64,000 nucleotides of DNA from Proteobacteria bacterium UBA7415 (GTDB lineage: Bacteria > Pseudomonadota > Gammaproteobacteria > Arenicellales > Arenicellaceae): positions 1 through 64,000 of the forward strand of contig DKML01000006.1 in assembly GCA_002470515.1 (NCBI GenBank), written 5' to 3'. Position numbers and translations under genes: made by a program. Position 1 is the stretch's first letter; each line of letters begins with the position of its first letter. Positions 37,616-48,604 of this stretch are shown piece by piece. The notes beneath the pieces are model-generated. The model searched no databases. It was given only the letters and a program-made list of their open reading frames with translations, and was not told where the DNA came from.

Positions 37616-38569
37616 CTAGCGGCAAGCCATTAGAATTCTTCGAGCCTCGTCCGCGTCTCTTTTTATTTGTGTCTTCAGGGCCTCTAAAGATTCGAATTTC
37701 TTCTCACAACGAATCTGCTTTATAAAATCAACACGTATTTTCATACCGTAAATATCTTTCTCAAAATCAAATAGATGTGCTTCTAACCGCTGCTCTTTTC
37801 CATCCACTGTTGGTCGAACCCCAACATTAACCACGCCAGGAATGAGTGCTCGGGAATCATTGCTCGCCCCACTTATAGGGTCTACCGCCACCCTAACTGC
37901 ATAAACTCCAGCGACGGGAACACGCCTGTCTCCCAAAACAACATTGGCTGTGGGAAACGACAACGTCCTACCGAGCTTTTGGCCTTCGCTGACGATGCCG
38001 CTTATAGAATACGGTTGACCTAACAATTCAGCTGCAAGACTTAGCTCATGTTCCTCCAGAGCCTTACGAATTCGGCCACTACTAACCCGTTCTTGCCTAA
38101 GCAAGATAGTGTCGTGTTTCTGCACTCTAAAACCACGCTCATCTCCGGCTTTGCGCAACGTATCGAAATCTCCTTCACGTTGGTGTCCGAACCGAAAGTC
38201 GTCGCCGACGCTCAAGAACTGTGTCCCCAAACCATCTAACAAAACTTCTTGAATAAAACGCTCAGGACTGTAATGCGAAAACGCATCGTCAAATTCAATG
38301 CTCAACACTTGGTCCACACCTAGCTCAAACAATATCTCGGCTTTTTCTTCCAATGTCGAAAGACGAGCGATAGACCCAGGCGCAAAGAATTCTCGCGCCA
38401 GAGGCTCAAAAGTCACAATAGTAGACTTTAGCGACAGCTCTTCGGCTTGGTTAAGCAACGTTTGAACGACATGCTGATGGCCTTTGTGCACGCCATCAAA
38501 GTTACCGATCGAGACAACCGATGGTCGATTTTGATGCCTTAGTGAGGAGATCCCTTGTATCAGCGACAT
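37616..38569 (-). CDS. ribF: Bifunctional riboflavin kinase / FAD synthetase
   Basis: Makes FMN and FAD. 317 residues. The N-terminal FAD synthetase has GNFDGVHKGHQ and SVGDDFRFGHQREGD, with SSGRIRKAL. The C-terminal flavokinase has GRTLSFPTANV and GVYAVRV with VVNVGVRPTV and the DFEKDIYG end block. It is upstream of ileS, as in most Gammaproteobacteria, and supplies FAD to the electron-transfer flavoproteins at 53012-57491. Confidence 0.96.
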   Translation of the reverse strand: MSLIQGISSLRHQNRPSVVSIGNFDGVHKGHQHVVQTLLNQAEELSLKSTIVTFEPLAREFFAPGSIARLSTLEEKAEILFELGVDQVLSIEFDDAFSHYSPERFIQEVLLDGLGTQFLSVGDDFRFGHQREGDFDTLRKAGDERGFRVQKHDTILLRQERVSSGRIRKALEEHELSLAAELLGQPYSISGIVSEGQKLGRTLSFPTANVVLGDRRVPVAGVYAVRVAVDPISGASNDSRALIPGVVNVGVRPTVDGKEQRLEAHLFDFEKDIYGMKIRVDFIKQIRCEKKFESLEALKTQIKRDADEARRILMACR

Positions 38570-38649
38570 GATTAATTTTATAAGTTTAAGTTTTGTTAAA
38601 AAAAGAAGATATTAATAAATGCACTGAGGGTTTAGTGTTCTGCTTGGCA

Positions 38650-39045
38650 TTATACCGCCCAGTCTGGATCCTGCTCTTCGATATACTCGACCAATTTGCG
38701 TCTCGCTGAAAAAAGCGAATCATAGCCTCTAACGTAGCTAATACCCAATTCTGGATATCGCCAACTCAAATAGCCGTCACCAACATCAAACTCCACAACC
38801 CATAAGCTACTGGGTAGTGTACCTAGTTGCTCCATCTTAACTTTCCAGCGTTCTACCACGACCTCAAAATCATTCTCGATAGCCGCGCGACGCGGATCAT
38901 TTGAAAGCATTCGGTCCAGGCGGTAACGAATCGGCACTAGTTCTTGGCGATGACGTTTAGTAATACGCTTAATAAGATCGAGCAACTCGCACGCCTCATC
39001 CAGAGAAAATATCTTTGGGTTAGACCCTATGTCTCTAATCGGCAT
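38650..39045 (-). CDS. DUF2203-like protein
   Basis: 131 residues, soluble, no signal. Starts IFSLDEACELLDLIKRITKR, a helix resembling the DUF2203 N-terminus, followed by a helical hairpin (ERWKVKMEQLGTLPSSLWVVEFDV). The end, GDGYLSWRYPELGISYVRGYDSLF, fits the family's conserved Trp and GxxF strand. Function is unknown. It lies between ribF and murJ, a place normally empty in related genomes. Confidence 0.7.
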   Translation of the reverse strand: MPIRDIGSNPKIFSLDEACELLDLIKRITKRHRQELVPIRYRLDRMLSNDPRRAAIENDFEVVVERWKVKMEQLGTLPSSLWVVEFDVGDGYLSWRYPELGISYVRGYDSLFSARRKLVEYIEEQDPDWAV

Positions 39046-39081
39046 GAGCGAGCGAATGGTCGTATTATTGGTAGATGATGT

Positions 39082-40698
39082 TCAAACACTAGGCTTTAGT
39101 AATAATGCTTGTGGCCGTAAACCTAAGACATGTAATAAGCCAAAATAGGTAATAACCGCGGCTATAACCACACCCACAACATTCCATACGCGTTCGGCCA
39201 AATTACGCTCAAACCAGACTTGATCTGCCGCCGTAAAATACCATAAGACTGTGCACATCGCCCCAACGGCAATACCAACGCGTAACATAAACCAAAGCCA
39301 ACCTGGTTTTGGCATAAAGATTTTACTCTTAATTAATATTCCCGCGAGCAATAACGTATTGACCCAAGCAGCAATCGAAATCGCCAAAGCCAAACCTGTG
39401 TGGGCTAAAGGACCTACTAAAGCAATACTCATCACAATATTAACGAATACCGAAACTACGGCCACTTTCATGGGCGTGCGAGTGTCTTGGCGCGCAAAAA
39501 AACCGGGTGCCAACACCTTTACAAAAATGAACCCACAAATCCCAATGGAAAAGGCTTGTAGCGCAAATGCTGACTGTTGTACGTCAGCTACCGTAAATTG
39601 ATTGTAGTTAAACAGTGTGGTCAACAATGGAACCGCTAACATGATCAATGCAAAGGTCGAGGGTACTGCGATCACCACCACCCACCGTAACGCCCAATCC
39701 AGCATGTCACTAAAACTTTGTGGGCTCCCCGATGTATGTTCTTTCGAGAGGTTTGGCAATACAACCGTGGCAAGCGCAATCCCAAACACACCAACAGGAA
39801 ACTCCATAAGTCGGTCAGAATAATACAACCACGTCACACTACCTGTGACCAGAAAGGACGCCAAAAACGTATTCACTAATAAGTTAATTTGCGCAACCGA
39901 TACGCTGAACACGGCAGGTCCCATTAGCCTCGCGACTCGCATCACAGCGCTATTGCGAAAATCCAATGTAGGCATGACTAAAAAGCCTTCAGTCTTTAAA
40001 GCAGGTAATTGGATGAGAAGCTGTAAAACTCCTGCAATCATGACCCCAACCGCGAGCGCTTTAGAGCTGGGTTCCATAACGGGCATGAGTTGCCACATCG
40101 CCAGGATCAAGCAGATATTGAGCATGACTGGGGTAACCGCCGGAACAGCAAAGCGGTTCATGGTGTTCAACACACCCGCCGACATCGCAACAATCGAGAT
40201 GCAAAAGAGGTAAGGAAACATGATCTGCAGCGCACCAACAGTTGCTGCGTATTTGTTTGGATCATCGACGAAGCCCGGTGCCAATAAGGTCACTAAAGCA
40301 TCGGCATATAAGACCCCCAGCGCAGATAAACCTAAGGTGACAACTCCAAGCAAACCAAAACTTGCTGCGACAAACTGCTTAGCCTCGGTTGTGTTACGTT
40401 CACTCAACTCCGAAAAAACCGGCACAAAAGCTTGCGAAAATGCGCCTTCAGCAAAGATCCGGCGTAAAAAATTTGGAATTCTAAACGCCACAAAAAATGC
40501 ATCGGCCAGCGCTGAAGAACCCAAAACATTGGCCATAATGATGTCGCGCACCAATCCTGAAATCCGCGACACTAAGGTCATCAGACTAACAATGGCTGTG
40601 GACTTTAAGAGTTTAGACGACACTGAGGCTATCTCGTGGCAATTGAGTTGCCCTATTCTAAACAGTCTGGCGTCTTTCAGCGAGTTAAAGTCAGACAC
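39082..40698 (-). CDS. murJ: Lipid II flippase MurJ
   Basis: Moves lipid II across the inner membrane for wall synthesis. 538 residues with about 14 helices of the MOP/MviN fold. Family blocks: RISGLVRDIIMANVLG (first helix), DAFFVAFRIPNFLRRIFAEGAFSQAF, and a PVGVFGIALATVVLPNLS segment. About 35 residues before the first helix are longer than usual; a start near VSSKLLKS is possible. It is in the conserved block with ribF and ileS. Confidence 0.96.
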   Translation of the reverse strand: MSDFNSLKDARLFRIGQLNCHEIASVSSKLLKSTAIVSLMTLVSRISGLVRDIIMANVLGSSALADAFFVAFRIPNFLRRIFAEGAFSQAFVPVFSELSERNTTEAKQFVAASFGLLGVVTLGLSALGVLYADALVTLLAPGFVDDPNKYAATVGALQIMFPYLFCISIVAMSAGVLNTMNRFAVPAVTPVMLNICLILAMWQLMPVMEPSSKALAVGVMIAGVLQLLIQLPALKTEGFLVMPTLDFRNSAVMRVARLMGPAVFSVSVAQINLLVNTFLASFLVTGSVTWLYYSDRLMEFPVGVFGIALATVVLPNLSKEHTSGSPQSFSDMLDWALRWVVVIAVPSTFALIMLAVPLLTTLFNYNQFTVADVQQSAFALQAFSIGICGFIFVKVLAPGFFARQDTRTPMKVAVVSVFVNIVMSIALVGPLAHTGLALAISIAAWVNTLLLAGILIKSKIFMPKPGWLWFMLRVGIAVGAMCTVLWYFTAADQVWFERNLAERVWNVVGVVIAAVITYFGLLHVLGLRPQALLLKPSV

Positions 40699-40817
40699 AT
40701 ATTTAAAGGCGCTGCGATCTGATCATCAAAATCTTGCAAAAACAGGTGGAAACCATGACTTGATAAACGCTTATTTATCCGCCTGCCGTAGCTAGACACC
40801 TCGCTTAATGACTAGAC

Positions 40818-41897
40818 CTACCAACCTATTACATAGCGGCTTTTTAAGCCCAGAACAAACTTTATCGAAGTCGCTATGACGAGACTAATACCTAACGCAA
40901 TAGCTATAGTATAAAACCAAGAGAGTAGCTCAATACTGGGACGAAACTCTGTGATAACCGCGCTATTGGACATTGCCATCAGCACCCATTCATGCAAAAA
41001 GTATAAAGCGAAACTCGCCGATGCGACTGTCTTAAGTGCTGGTAGTCGAAACCTCTGCAGGCGCAAGCAAAGCCCAAGAAAGAACAGAGACAAACTTGCT
41101 TTCTGCCAAATCATGTAATCGAAACTGGTGAGAGTAAACATGTTCTGCTTATGTAAGTTATCAACCACATCAGAGAAGCTTGCCTGCAAACCTGCAAGAA
41201 CCAATGCGATTGCCCCAAACACAAGACAGAATCTTTCAATAGGCTGCTTAAGATTTTGCCATTGCAGCCCGACATTTATGCCTAGAAAATACAATGGCGT
41301 AAAATAAACAATTGAATGAATGACGTTCAAGTTGGACTCAGGTCGGTGCACGGCGCTCGAAACTAAAAAAGCGAATAACAATAGAACCACTCGCAACCTA
41401 GTATTGGCACGGCTATAACTTAAGTAGAGTGGCGATAGAAGAAAAACACAAAAAATAAATGGGATATACCAATATGCACCAGAAATCTTACCGTAGAGAA
41501 GGTATGTTCCTAACAATTGGGCATGGTCCCATACATGGTCCCATACATGGTCCCATACATGGTCCCATAAAATATTCGGCAGGCCAGAACCTGACAGCTG
41601 ATAAAAGGGCAAATCGGCGTCAGACCATAAGTAAAACGCATACCCTAGCGTCGTTATTATTACGTATGGCAGAAGCACGAACTTAGTCTTTGCCGCCATA
41701 AAAGTCGACAAACTGAAATCTTTCGCGTATCGATAACACAGAAAAAAACCTGACACGAATACAAACAAAGACGTTCCTCCTTTGACCATAATAACCAGCA
41801 TCTTCTCTGCAAGCGTGTTTATGTGCCAAGGAACGTTTGAGTGGCCCGCAATGATTATTAAAATAGCAATCGCTCGAAAATAGTCAAATGCAACCAC
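40818..41897 (-). CDS. Acyltransferase family 3 membrane protein with 4-residue repeat
   Basis: 359 residues, about ten helices. FDYFRAIAILIIIAGHSNVPWH near the start (split over two helices) holds the conserved His, and SFALYFLHEW is near the end. These are OafA/acyltransferase_3 features, usually O-acetylating surface polysaccharides. Between two helices the four-residue unit WDHV is repeated (encoded at 41522-41569) in a predicted loop. Donor, acceptor and substrate are unknown. It is inserted, with the DUF2959 pair, between murJ and rpsT, which are neighbours in Pseudomonas. Confidence 0.85.
   Translation of the reverse strand: MVAFDYFRAIAILIIIAGHSNVPWHINTLAEKMLVIMVKGGTSLFVFVSGFFLCYRYAKDFSLSTFMAAKTKFVLLPYVIITTLGYAFYLWSDADLPFYQLSGSGLPNILWDHVWDHVWDHVWDHAQLLGTYLLYGKISGAYWYIPFIFCVFLLSPLYLSYSRANTRLRVVLLLFAFLVSSAVHRPESNLNVIHSIVYFTPLYFLGINVGLQWQNLKQPIERFCLVFGAIALVLAGLQASFSDVVDNLHKQNMFTLTSFDYMIWQKASLSLFFLGLCLRLQRFRLPALKTVASASFALYFLHEWVLMAMSNSAVITEFRPSIELLSWFYTIAIALGISLVIATSIKFVLGLKSRYVIGW
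41522..41569 (-). repeat. Four tandem 12-bp repeats inside the acyltransferase gene
   Basis: The unit CATGGTCCCATA is present four times without mismatch at 41522, 41534, 41546 and 41558. Being a multiple of three, gain or loss of units keeps the frame and changes loop length by four residues (WDHV). Confidence 0.95.
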
Positions 41898-41977
41898 CCT
41901 ATAACTACTCTCGCGGCAATCGTCGACTTTTGGAATTGCTACTTCAACGTCATTGAGACCAGGACCTTTGAGACTAA

Positions 41978-42631
41978 CTATGACGAACTCTGCATATCTT
42001 TAATGAACGCGGTCGATTCATCGATCGATGCTTCCATCTGACGAACAAGTTCTTTGACCTTAGACTCTATTATTAGCGATTCTGAAGACAAACTATTGAC
42101 CGCTCGTGCATTCAAGTTGTGCTTCAGAAACAAAGTATTATCCTGCAGCACCTGCAGCACCGGCATTACTCGGGCATGCGACTCACGCATCTGCTTATAG
42201 ATAACACCGTACCGCTTCTTTGTAGTCTCTAGGTTTCGAGCGCTAATGCTCTTTAATTTTGCGCTTTGATATTCCTTTATCTCTGCGTGCCACTCTTCAA
42301 ACAATGCTTGAGCCACTCGATCAACTGCATCAATCCGACTATCTAGTTCATTAGCTCTGTCTTCACTTAGTGCAACGGCGTTTGCCATCCTTTTGTACTT
42401 CTTCTCGAGCCCTCTATTGTCATCGACCTTTATAAGACTGGCTAATTCTTCATAAGCGCTCTGAAACTGCTCTTTTGCCTGCTCTTGAGTTAAGGAGGTT
42501 TTCTCAATACGATCGACAAGTATCTCGCGTTTATGGATCCCTACGCTTTCCAACGCCGAGTATTGGACTTTCTGTGCAGTTCCGCACGCCGTGAGGGACA
42601 CGATGAGTAATAGAGTTAGAAACGGTTTCAT
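41978..42631 (-). CDS. DUF2959 lipoprotein
   Basis: 217 residues from ATG 42631, giving signal MKPFLTLLLIVSLTACGT with lipobox LTAC. The mature part is a long helical protein with many charged residues, including FLKHNLNARAV near the end, the most conserved block of the family. A longer reading from 42673 would put 14 residues before the signal. Divergent from a paralogue at 42740. Function unknown; family members are periplasmic helical proteins. Confidence 0.85.
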   Translation of the reverse strand: MKPFLTLLLIVSLTACGTAQKVQYSALESVGIHKREILVDRIEKTSLTQEQAKEQFQSAYEELASLIKVDDNRGLEKKYKRMANAVALSEDRANELDSRIDAVDRVAQALFEEWHAEIKEYQSAKLKSISARNLETTKKRYGVIYKQMRESHARVMPVLQVLQDNTLFLKHNLNARAVNSLSSESLIIESKVKELVRQMEASIDESTAFIKDMQSSS

Positions 42632-42739
42632 TGATAATAACCAAATAGTTAGCTTAGAAACCAATCTTAACAAAACTGGATCTATTGCCGAGTTAAAACG
42701 TGTTAAATTTTGTGGGTTAAATACTCAGCCTAAACAAAA

Positions 42740-43456
42740 ATGAACGCATTCTTACGCCTACTCCCTCAAATTATTAGCTCGCAATCCGTTAAAGGCAAAA
42801 AACGTTGGCTCGCTGTTCTGCTTAGTCTACTGTCGGCCTATCAATTATTGAGTCCCAACGGTATTGGCGCTGAGTGGGGAGTGCCAAGTTACGACACGTT
42901 TTACAAGGAGCCTCGCGACATCCTTATTTCAAGAGTAGAGGCCGCCAGTGATGCACAGAAAAATGGTGTAGAAGAGTTTCGCTCAGCATTGCAACAATTC
43001 AAAGATGTGACTGACTTTGACGGCGGTGAACTAGAAATCAAATTCACAAAATTGAGCACAGCCTTTCACGACAGCGAAGATGCTGCTGCACAGGTGAGTT
43101 CAAGAATTAGCCGCGTTGTCAGCGCGACAAATCGCTTACTTGATGGTTGGAGTGATGAGCTGAAGCAATATCACGATCCTGCTATTAAGCGAAAGGCAGA
43201 AGACCAATTCGACCAAACAAGATTACAAGCCGAAAGACTCATTGCCTCAATGCGTAAAACAGAGTCGAAAACTGTTCCTGTTCTAGCCGCCTTTAAAGAC
43301 CAAGTATTATTTCTAAAACACAACCTCAACATGCAAGCGATAGGCTCTGCACAAGCGCAAAGTGTAGCAATTGAGAACGATGTAAACGAACTTATTGATG
43401 AAATGGAAGCATCTATCAACCAAGCTCGTGAGTTTATTGGTCAATTGGATTCATGA
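42740..43456 (+). CDS. DUF2959 paralogue, predicted exported
   Basis: 238 residues. The N-terminus has a hydrophobic segment (LAVLLSLLSAYQLLS) after basic residues, so export or membrane anchoring is likely, but there is no lipobox Cys. The body aligns with the divergent lipoprotein at 41978: DILISRVEAASDAQ, WSDELKQYHDP, VPVLAAFKDQVLFLKHNLNMQAI. The pair looks like a duplication that then lost or gained the lipid anchor. Function unknown. It precedes rpsT on the same strand by 160 bp. Confidence 0.82.
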   Translation: MNAFLRLLPQIISSQSVKGKKRWLAVLLSLLSAYQLLSPNGIGAEWGVPSYDTFYKEPRDILISRVEAASDAQKNGVEEFRSALQQFKDVTDFDGGELEIKFTKLSTAFHDSEDAAAQVSSRISRVVSATNRLLDGWSDELKQYHDPAIKRKAEDQFDQTRLQAERLIASMRKTESKTVPVLAAFKDQVLFLKHNLNMQAIGSAQAQSVAIENDVNELIDEMEASINQAREFIGQLDS

Positions 43457-43615
43457 TCTAATTTTTCGGGATTTGGCCTGTCTTGAGGGTAAAACAGACA
43501 TGTCACAGCGTAAAAGGTCGATAATGTGGAAAAAAAGCAATCCTTGGCCATATTCGCTTGACTTCAATTTCCAAAATCTGCATATTTCGCCTTCGATTTT
43601 TTGAGGGCTAATACA

Positions 43616-43882
43616 GTGGCAAATTCTCCACAAGCACGTAAACGTGCAAAACAAAACACCGTTCGTCGATTGCTTAAACATTCGCAACGTTCAACTGTTC
43701 GCACAGCGATTAAAAAGCTAGAAACTGCAATCACTGCGGGCGATCAAGCAGCTGCTCAAGAGGCATACAAAGTTTCTGTGTCTATGATTGATAAGGCAAC
43801 CGTAAAAGGGCTTCATCACAAGAACAGAGCTTCTCGTTTGAAAAGCAGACTGAACAAGCGCGTGAAAGAGATGGCTGCATAA
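43616..43882 (+). CDS. rpsT: 30S ribosomal protein S20
   Basis: 88 residues beginning (M)ANSPQARKRAKQNTVRR. The start is GTG 43616, chosen because GAGGG lies about 9 nt upstream and the known S20 N-terminus follows at once. TTG 43601 would add five foreign residues. All-helical, basic, with KGLHHKNRASRLKSRLNKRV near the end. Use of a non-ATG start (UUG) is known for E. coli rpsT. Terminator 70 bp downstream. Confidence 0.97.
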   Translation: MANSPQARKRAKQNTVRRLLKHSQRSTVRTAIKKLETAITAGDQAAAQEAYKVSVSMIDKATVKGLHHKNRASRLKSRLNKRVKEMAA

Positions 43883-43953
43883 GCAGATCCAGAACGATCA
43901 TTAGCGGTATGGCTTGCATTGGTTGTCTTAACTGACGCCGCGCAGGTCAGTAC

Positions 43954-43981
43954 AAAAAAGACCCTTTTGGGGTCTTTTTTT
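43954..43981. terminator. Bidirectional terminator between rpsT and proB
   Basis: GACCC / GGGTC hairpin with a T-rich loop, flanked by AAAAAA on the left and a run of seven T on the right, so it can stop rpsT (rightward) and proB (leftward). Confidence 0.88.
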
Positions 43982-44055
43982 GTGTCTGCTTGTTAATTCT
44001 AGGACGTTATTACTGAGAGATTATTTTCTGTACAGCCTCAGAACGAGAAAACAGA

Positions 44056-46277
<2,222 letters not shown>

Positions 46278-46357
46278 TTACAGGTTGGCTCTAAAGACTG
46301 CTACAAATCGAACTAAAGTTCCACTTCTAACGCTTTTAAGAACTCTAAGGTTTAGAT

Positions 46358-46702
46358 CTACTTACAATTTTTTGGTTTTGGAAGCCCAGCGTATTTGCTA
46401 GCTGTCTTTGTGGGGCCTTCAGGAAATAGTTGATGAAGGTAGCGACTGCTTGCATTCTCATCACCAAATGCCTTTTTGAAGACGCGCATAATCATGCGCA
46501 TCGGTGGTGGGATATTATAGTCCTCATAATATTCCCTAAAATAGTGAATAATTTCCCAATGCTCTTCTGTCAGCACAATGTTATCGGATTCAGCAATAGT
46601 CTGAGCAACCGTAGGATTCCATGCCAACCGATCCTTCAAGAAACCCTGATGATCCGTGAACAAAGGCCGTCCGTTAACGTCTATTGAATGTCGATCAGCC
46701 AT
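46358..46702 (-). CDS. tusE: TusE/DsrC-family sulfur carrier
   Basis: 114 residues from ATG 46702 (a GTG at 46717 would overlap tusB). TusE passes sulfur from the TusBCD complex to MnmA for 2-thiouridine in tRNA. Blocks: NGRPLFTDHQGFLKDRLAW, LTEEHWEIIHYFREYYEDY, and the C-terminal arm GLPKPKNCK with the reactive penultimate Cys. Where DsrC has a second Cys ten residues earlier, this protein has Ser (TASKYAGLPKP), so it is a TusE-type carrier rather than a dissimilatory DsrC. Confidence 0.93.
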   Translation of the reverse strand: MADRHSIDVNGRPLFTDHQGFLKDRLAWNPTVAQTIAESDNIVLTEEHWEIIHYFREYYEDYNIPPPMRMIMRVFKKAFGDENASSRYLHQLFPEGPTKTASKYAGLPKPKNCK

Positions 46703-46710
46703 AGCTCGCA

Positions 46711-47013
46711 CTACCACGCAACTTGCTTTTGGTGCATCGGAACAAGATCAGGCAGCTGATCTGCTCTGATAAGCGTAACCGAGTCGTAGCCAACATCAAT
46801 ACCGCGTATCTGAATATCCTCGATCAGCGCGTAGACGGTACTTGTTTGAGCCTCACACTTTGCCATAAAACTCGCTAAAGACAGCTTGTTGTTAAGTGCC
46901 CCCACAGCGTCTTCGACGAGCAGAATAGAGTCCCCTTCAGAGGCATAACCAAGGGCTTCGTATAACCACACAGAATTGTGGAGAGAGTCCTTAATAACAA
47001 TCAAGTTTTTCAT
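46711..47013 (-). CDS. tusB: Sulfurtransferase complex subunit TusB (DsrH-like)
   Basis: 100 residues in the DsrH fold: SLHNSVWLYEALGYASEGDSILLVEDAVGA at the start, VTLIRADQLPDLV near the end. Subunit of the TusBCD heterohexamer that takes persulfide from TusA. It lies between tusC and tusE on one strand. Less conserved than its partners, so the call leans on position as well as sequence. Confidence 0.88.
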   Translation of the reverse strand: MKNLIVIKDSLHNSVWLYEALGYASEGDSILLVEDAVGALNNKLSLASFMAKCEAQTSTVYALIEDIQIRGIDVGYDSVTLIRADQLPDLVPMHQKQVAW

Positions 47014-47064
47014 GAGCTATTTAAATTCAATTACTTTTGGTTATAAAGGGCCGTAAAACACATC

Positions 47065-47463
47065 CTAAAACACCAGCACTTCGTCGTGCTGATCAATCAA
47101 CGTAGCAATTTGGTCACGCGACACTAGTTCATGCTCAACCGTTAAATCATCAGTGCATAGTCCTCGCGCATTAAGACTTTTATGGCAAACATATACGTGC
47201 TCACACCCAAAATCGTATAGAGCGGCAAACGGCTTGCTCAATAGTTTCGGTCTTATAGTACTGCCGCGTAATTGGCTAGACGGCGTATTGGATTGTTCTT
47301 GACCCTGTCCACGTTTAACAATAAAAACACCATCATGCAAAAATAAAGCGCTCACATTTAGCTCCATTGCACAACTTGCCATCAACGCATCTAGGCCATC
47401 AGCGGCACTTCGGCCATGCCATGCACTGCTTCGAAAGACATAAAGAATTGTTGTTTTACTCAT
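47065..47463 (-). CDS. tusC: Sulfurtransferase complex subunit TusC (DsrF-like)
   Basis: 132 residues. YVFRSSAWHGRSAADGLDALMASCAM resembles the TusC N-terminus (hSSPPHG-like segment), with VSALFLHDGVF in the core and ALYDFGCEHVYVCHKSL toward the end. Second gene of the tusDCB set, 18 bp after tusD. A modest linker insertion (GQGQEQSNTPSSQLRG) makes it slightly longer than E. coli TusC (119). Confidence 0.88.
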   Translation of the reverse strand: MSKTTILYVFRSSAWHGRSAADGLDALMASCAMELNVSALFLHDGVFIVKRGQGQEQSNTPSSQLRGSTIRPKLLSKPFAALYDFGCEHVYVCHKSLNARGLCTDDLTVEHELVSRDQIATLIDQHDEVLVF

Positions 47464-47481
47464 TCGCTTATCTCAACGCAT

Positions 47482-47895
47482 TCATGCGAATCGCATCAGG
47501 TGACTGGAAGACAGCATTGCATTATGAAACTGAGCCAGACCTACCACAGAAAAACCGTCAGCGAGATTTTGTCCGTCGATTTGATGGTCGTCAGCGCTTT
47601 GGGCTCCAACCACACCTCGCCTTTCTGCACTTGCGATACAGACGCTAAGATCTAAGCCATAGTCCCTCTGAAGACCTTGCCATAGCTTAGTTGCATGGAG
47701 TTCGTCCGCTAAGGGCAGCAACTTCGAATTCGCAACACTCGCTCCTTCTGAATAAAAGAACACCTGCTTAACGCTCTTACCTTGCTCTAAGGCCGCGATC
47801 GCGAAGCGCAACGCCGACTCATTAGCCTGCGAACCAAGAACGCTGCCCGTGACTAAAATCGTAAACGACTCTTGCTGAATGCTCGAATGCTTCAT
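47482..47895 (-). CDS. tusD: Sulfurtransferase complex subunit TusD (DsrE-like)
   Basis: 137 residues. TusD accepts sulfur on a Cys; here the candidate is in GLDLSVCIASAERRGV, matching the active-site position (Cys78 of E. coli TusD). Earlier FYSEGASVAN fits the core DsrE strand. First gene of tusDCBE. Together with tusA at 48326 and mnmA elsewhere the relay would be complete. Confidence 0.9.
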   Translation of the reverse strand: MKHSSIQQESFTILVTGSVLGSQANESALRFAIAALEQGKSVKQVFFYSEGASVANSKLLPLADELHATKLWQGLQRDYGLDLSVCIASAERRGVVGAQSADDHQIDGQNLADGFSVVGLAQFHNAMLSSSHLMRFA

Positions 47896-47945
47896 TATCT
47901 AGTTAGCCTGAAGATTAAAAACACATATACGTGAGGTAAATAAAA

Positions 47946-48305
47946 TTATTTGAAGAAGCTGTCTTCAAGCTCGTCGACCGTAGTTTTGGGCATCTGCAAA
48001 TAAAAGCCTTGTTTTGATATATCAGCCATTACATTTACAGGGTCTGCTTGAGGCATGTATCGCTGCGCATGCAATGTAAATTCTGTCACAAAACTCAAAT
48101 CCCCCAACCTGTTCAACAAGGCCGCTGGCACAAGTTTGAGTTCCGTATCTGAATCGTTTTCTGCATCAGTATTGCCTGCGGCATACAACTCCTCCATTAA
48201 ACAAGGGAGGAACAGAAAATGATCATCTTTTAATGAACCTTTGTAGACGAAACACTGCATTTCGTCTGTGGCTAACGCCGGTGATTTATTAGAGACATCG
48301 TTCAT
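47946..48305 (-). CDS. YcgL domain protein
   Basis: 119 residues from ATG 48305. MQCFVYKGSLKDDHFLFLP is the classical YcgL start, here preceded by a 15-residue polar extension. The end FYLQMPKTTVDELEDSF fits the family tail. Function unknown; E. coli YcgL is a small uncharacterised protein. Its start is 21 bp past the tusA stop, so it shares the transcript. Confidence 0.85.
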   Translation of the reverse strand: MNDVSNKSPALATDEMQCFVYKGSLKDDHFLFLPCLMEELYAAGNTDAENDSDTELKLVPAALLNRLGDLSFVTEFTLHAQRYMPQADPVNVMADISKQGFYLQMPKTTVDELEDSFFK

Positions 48306-48325
48306 TGTATTTATCAGGCTCCTAC

Positions 48326-48604
48326 TCAACCCTTTTGGATTAAAAAGATATAACTTTTCTTGCCGCTATCAATCACATCAACTTTAGTCGCAAGTAACGA
48401 ATGCGGGAGATGCTTGAGCATAGCGTCGAAATCACCCACCGAGCTCGGATCCGTAGAAATCAACTTTAGTGACTCACCTACCGCCAGAACCTTTAGCGCT
48501 TGCTTAGCTTTTAATAGCGGGATCGGACACCGTGTACCACTGGTGTCTACCACCGAGGTCGGCACCACCGATTCATAAATATCTGGATTTTGTAGTTCTT
48601 GCAT
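48326..48604 (-). CDS. tusA: TusA/SirA-family sulfurtransferase
   Basis: 92 residues with VDTSGTRCPIPLLKAKQAL, where Cys is the persulfide-carrying residue and CPxP is the TusA signature. The rest matches the two-layer sandwich (LISTDPSSVGDFDAML). In Pseudomonas a similar TusA paralogue lies next to bepA, as here. That paralogue has been linked to molybdoenzymes and tRNA thiolation, so this one may not be the sole TusA. It is divergent from bepA. Confidence 0.88.
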   Translation of the reverse strand: MQELQNPDIYESVVPTSVVDTSGTRCPIPLLKAKQALKVLAVGESLKLISTDPSSVGDFDAMLKHLPHSLLATKVDVIDSGKKSYIFLIQKG

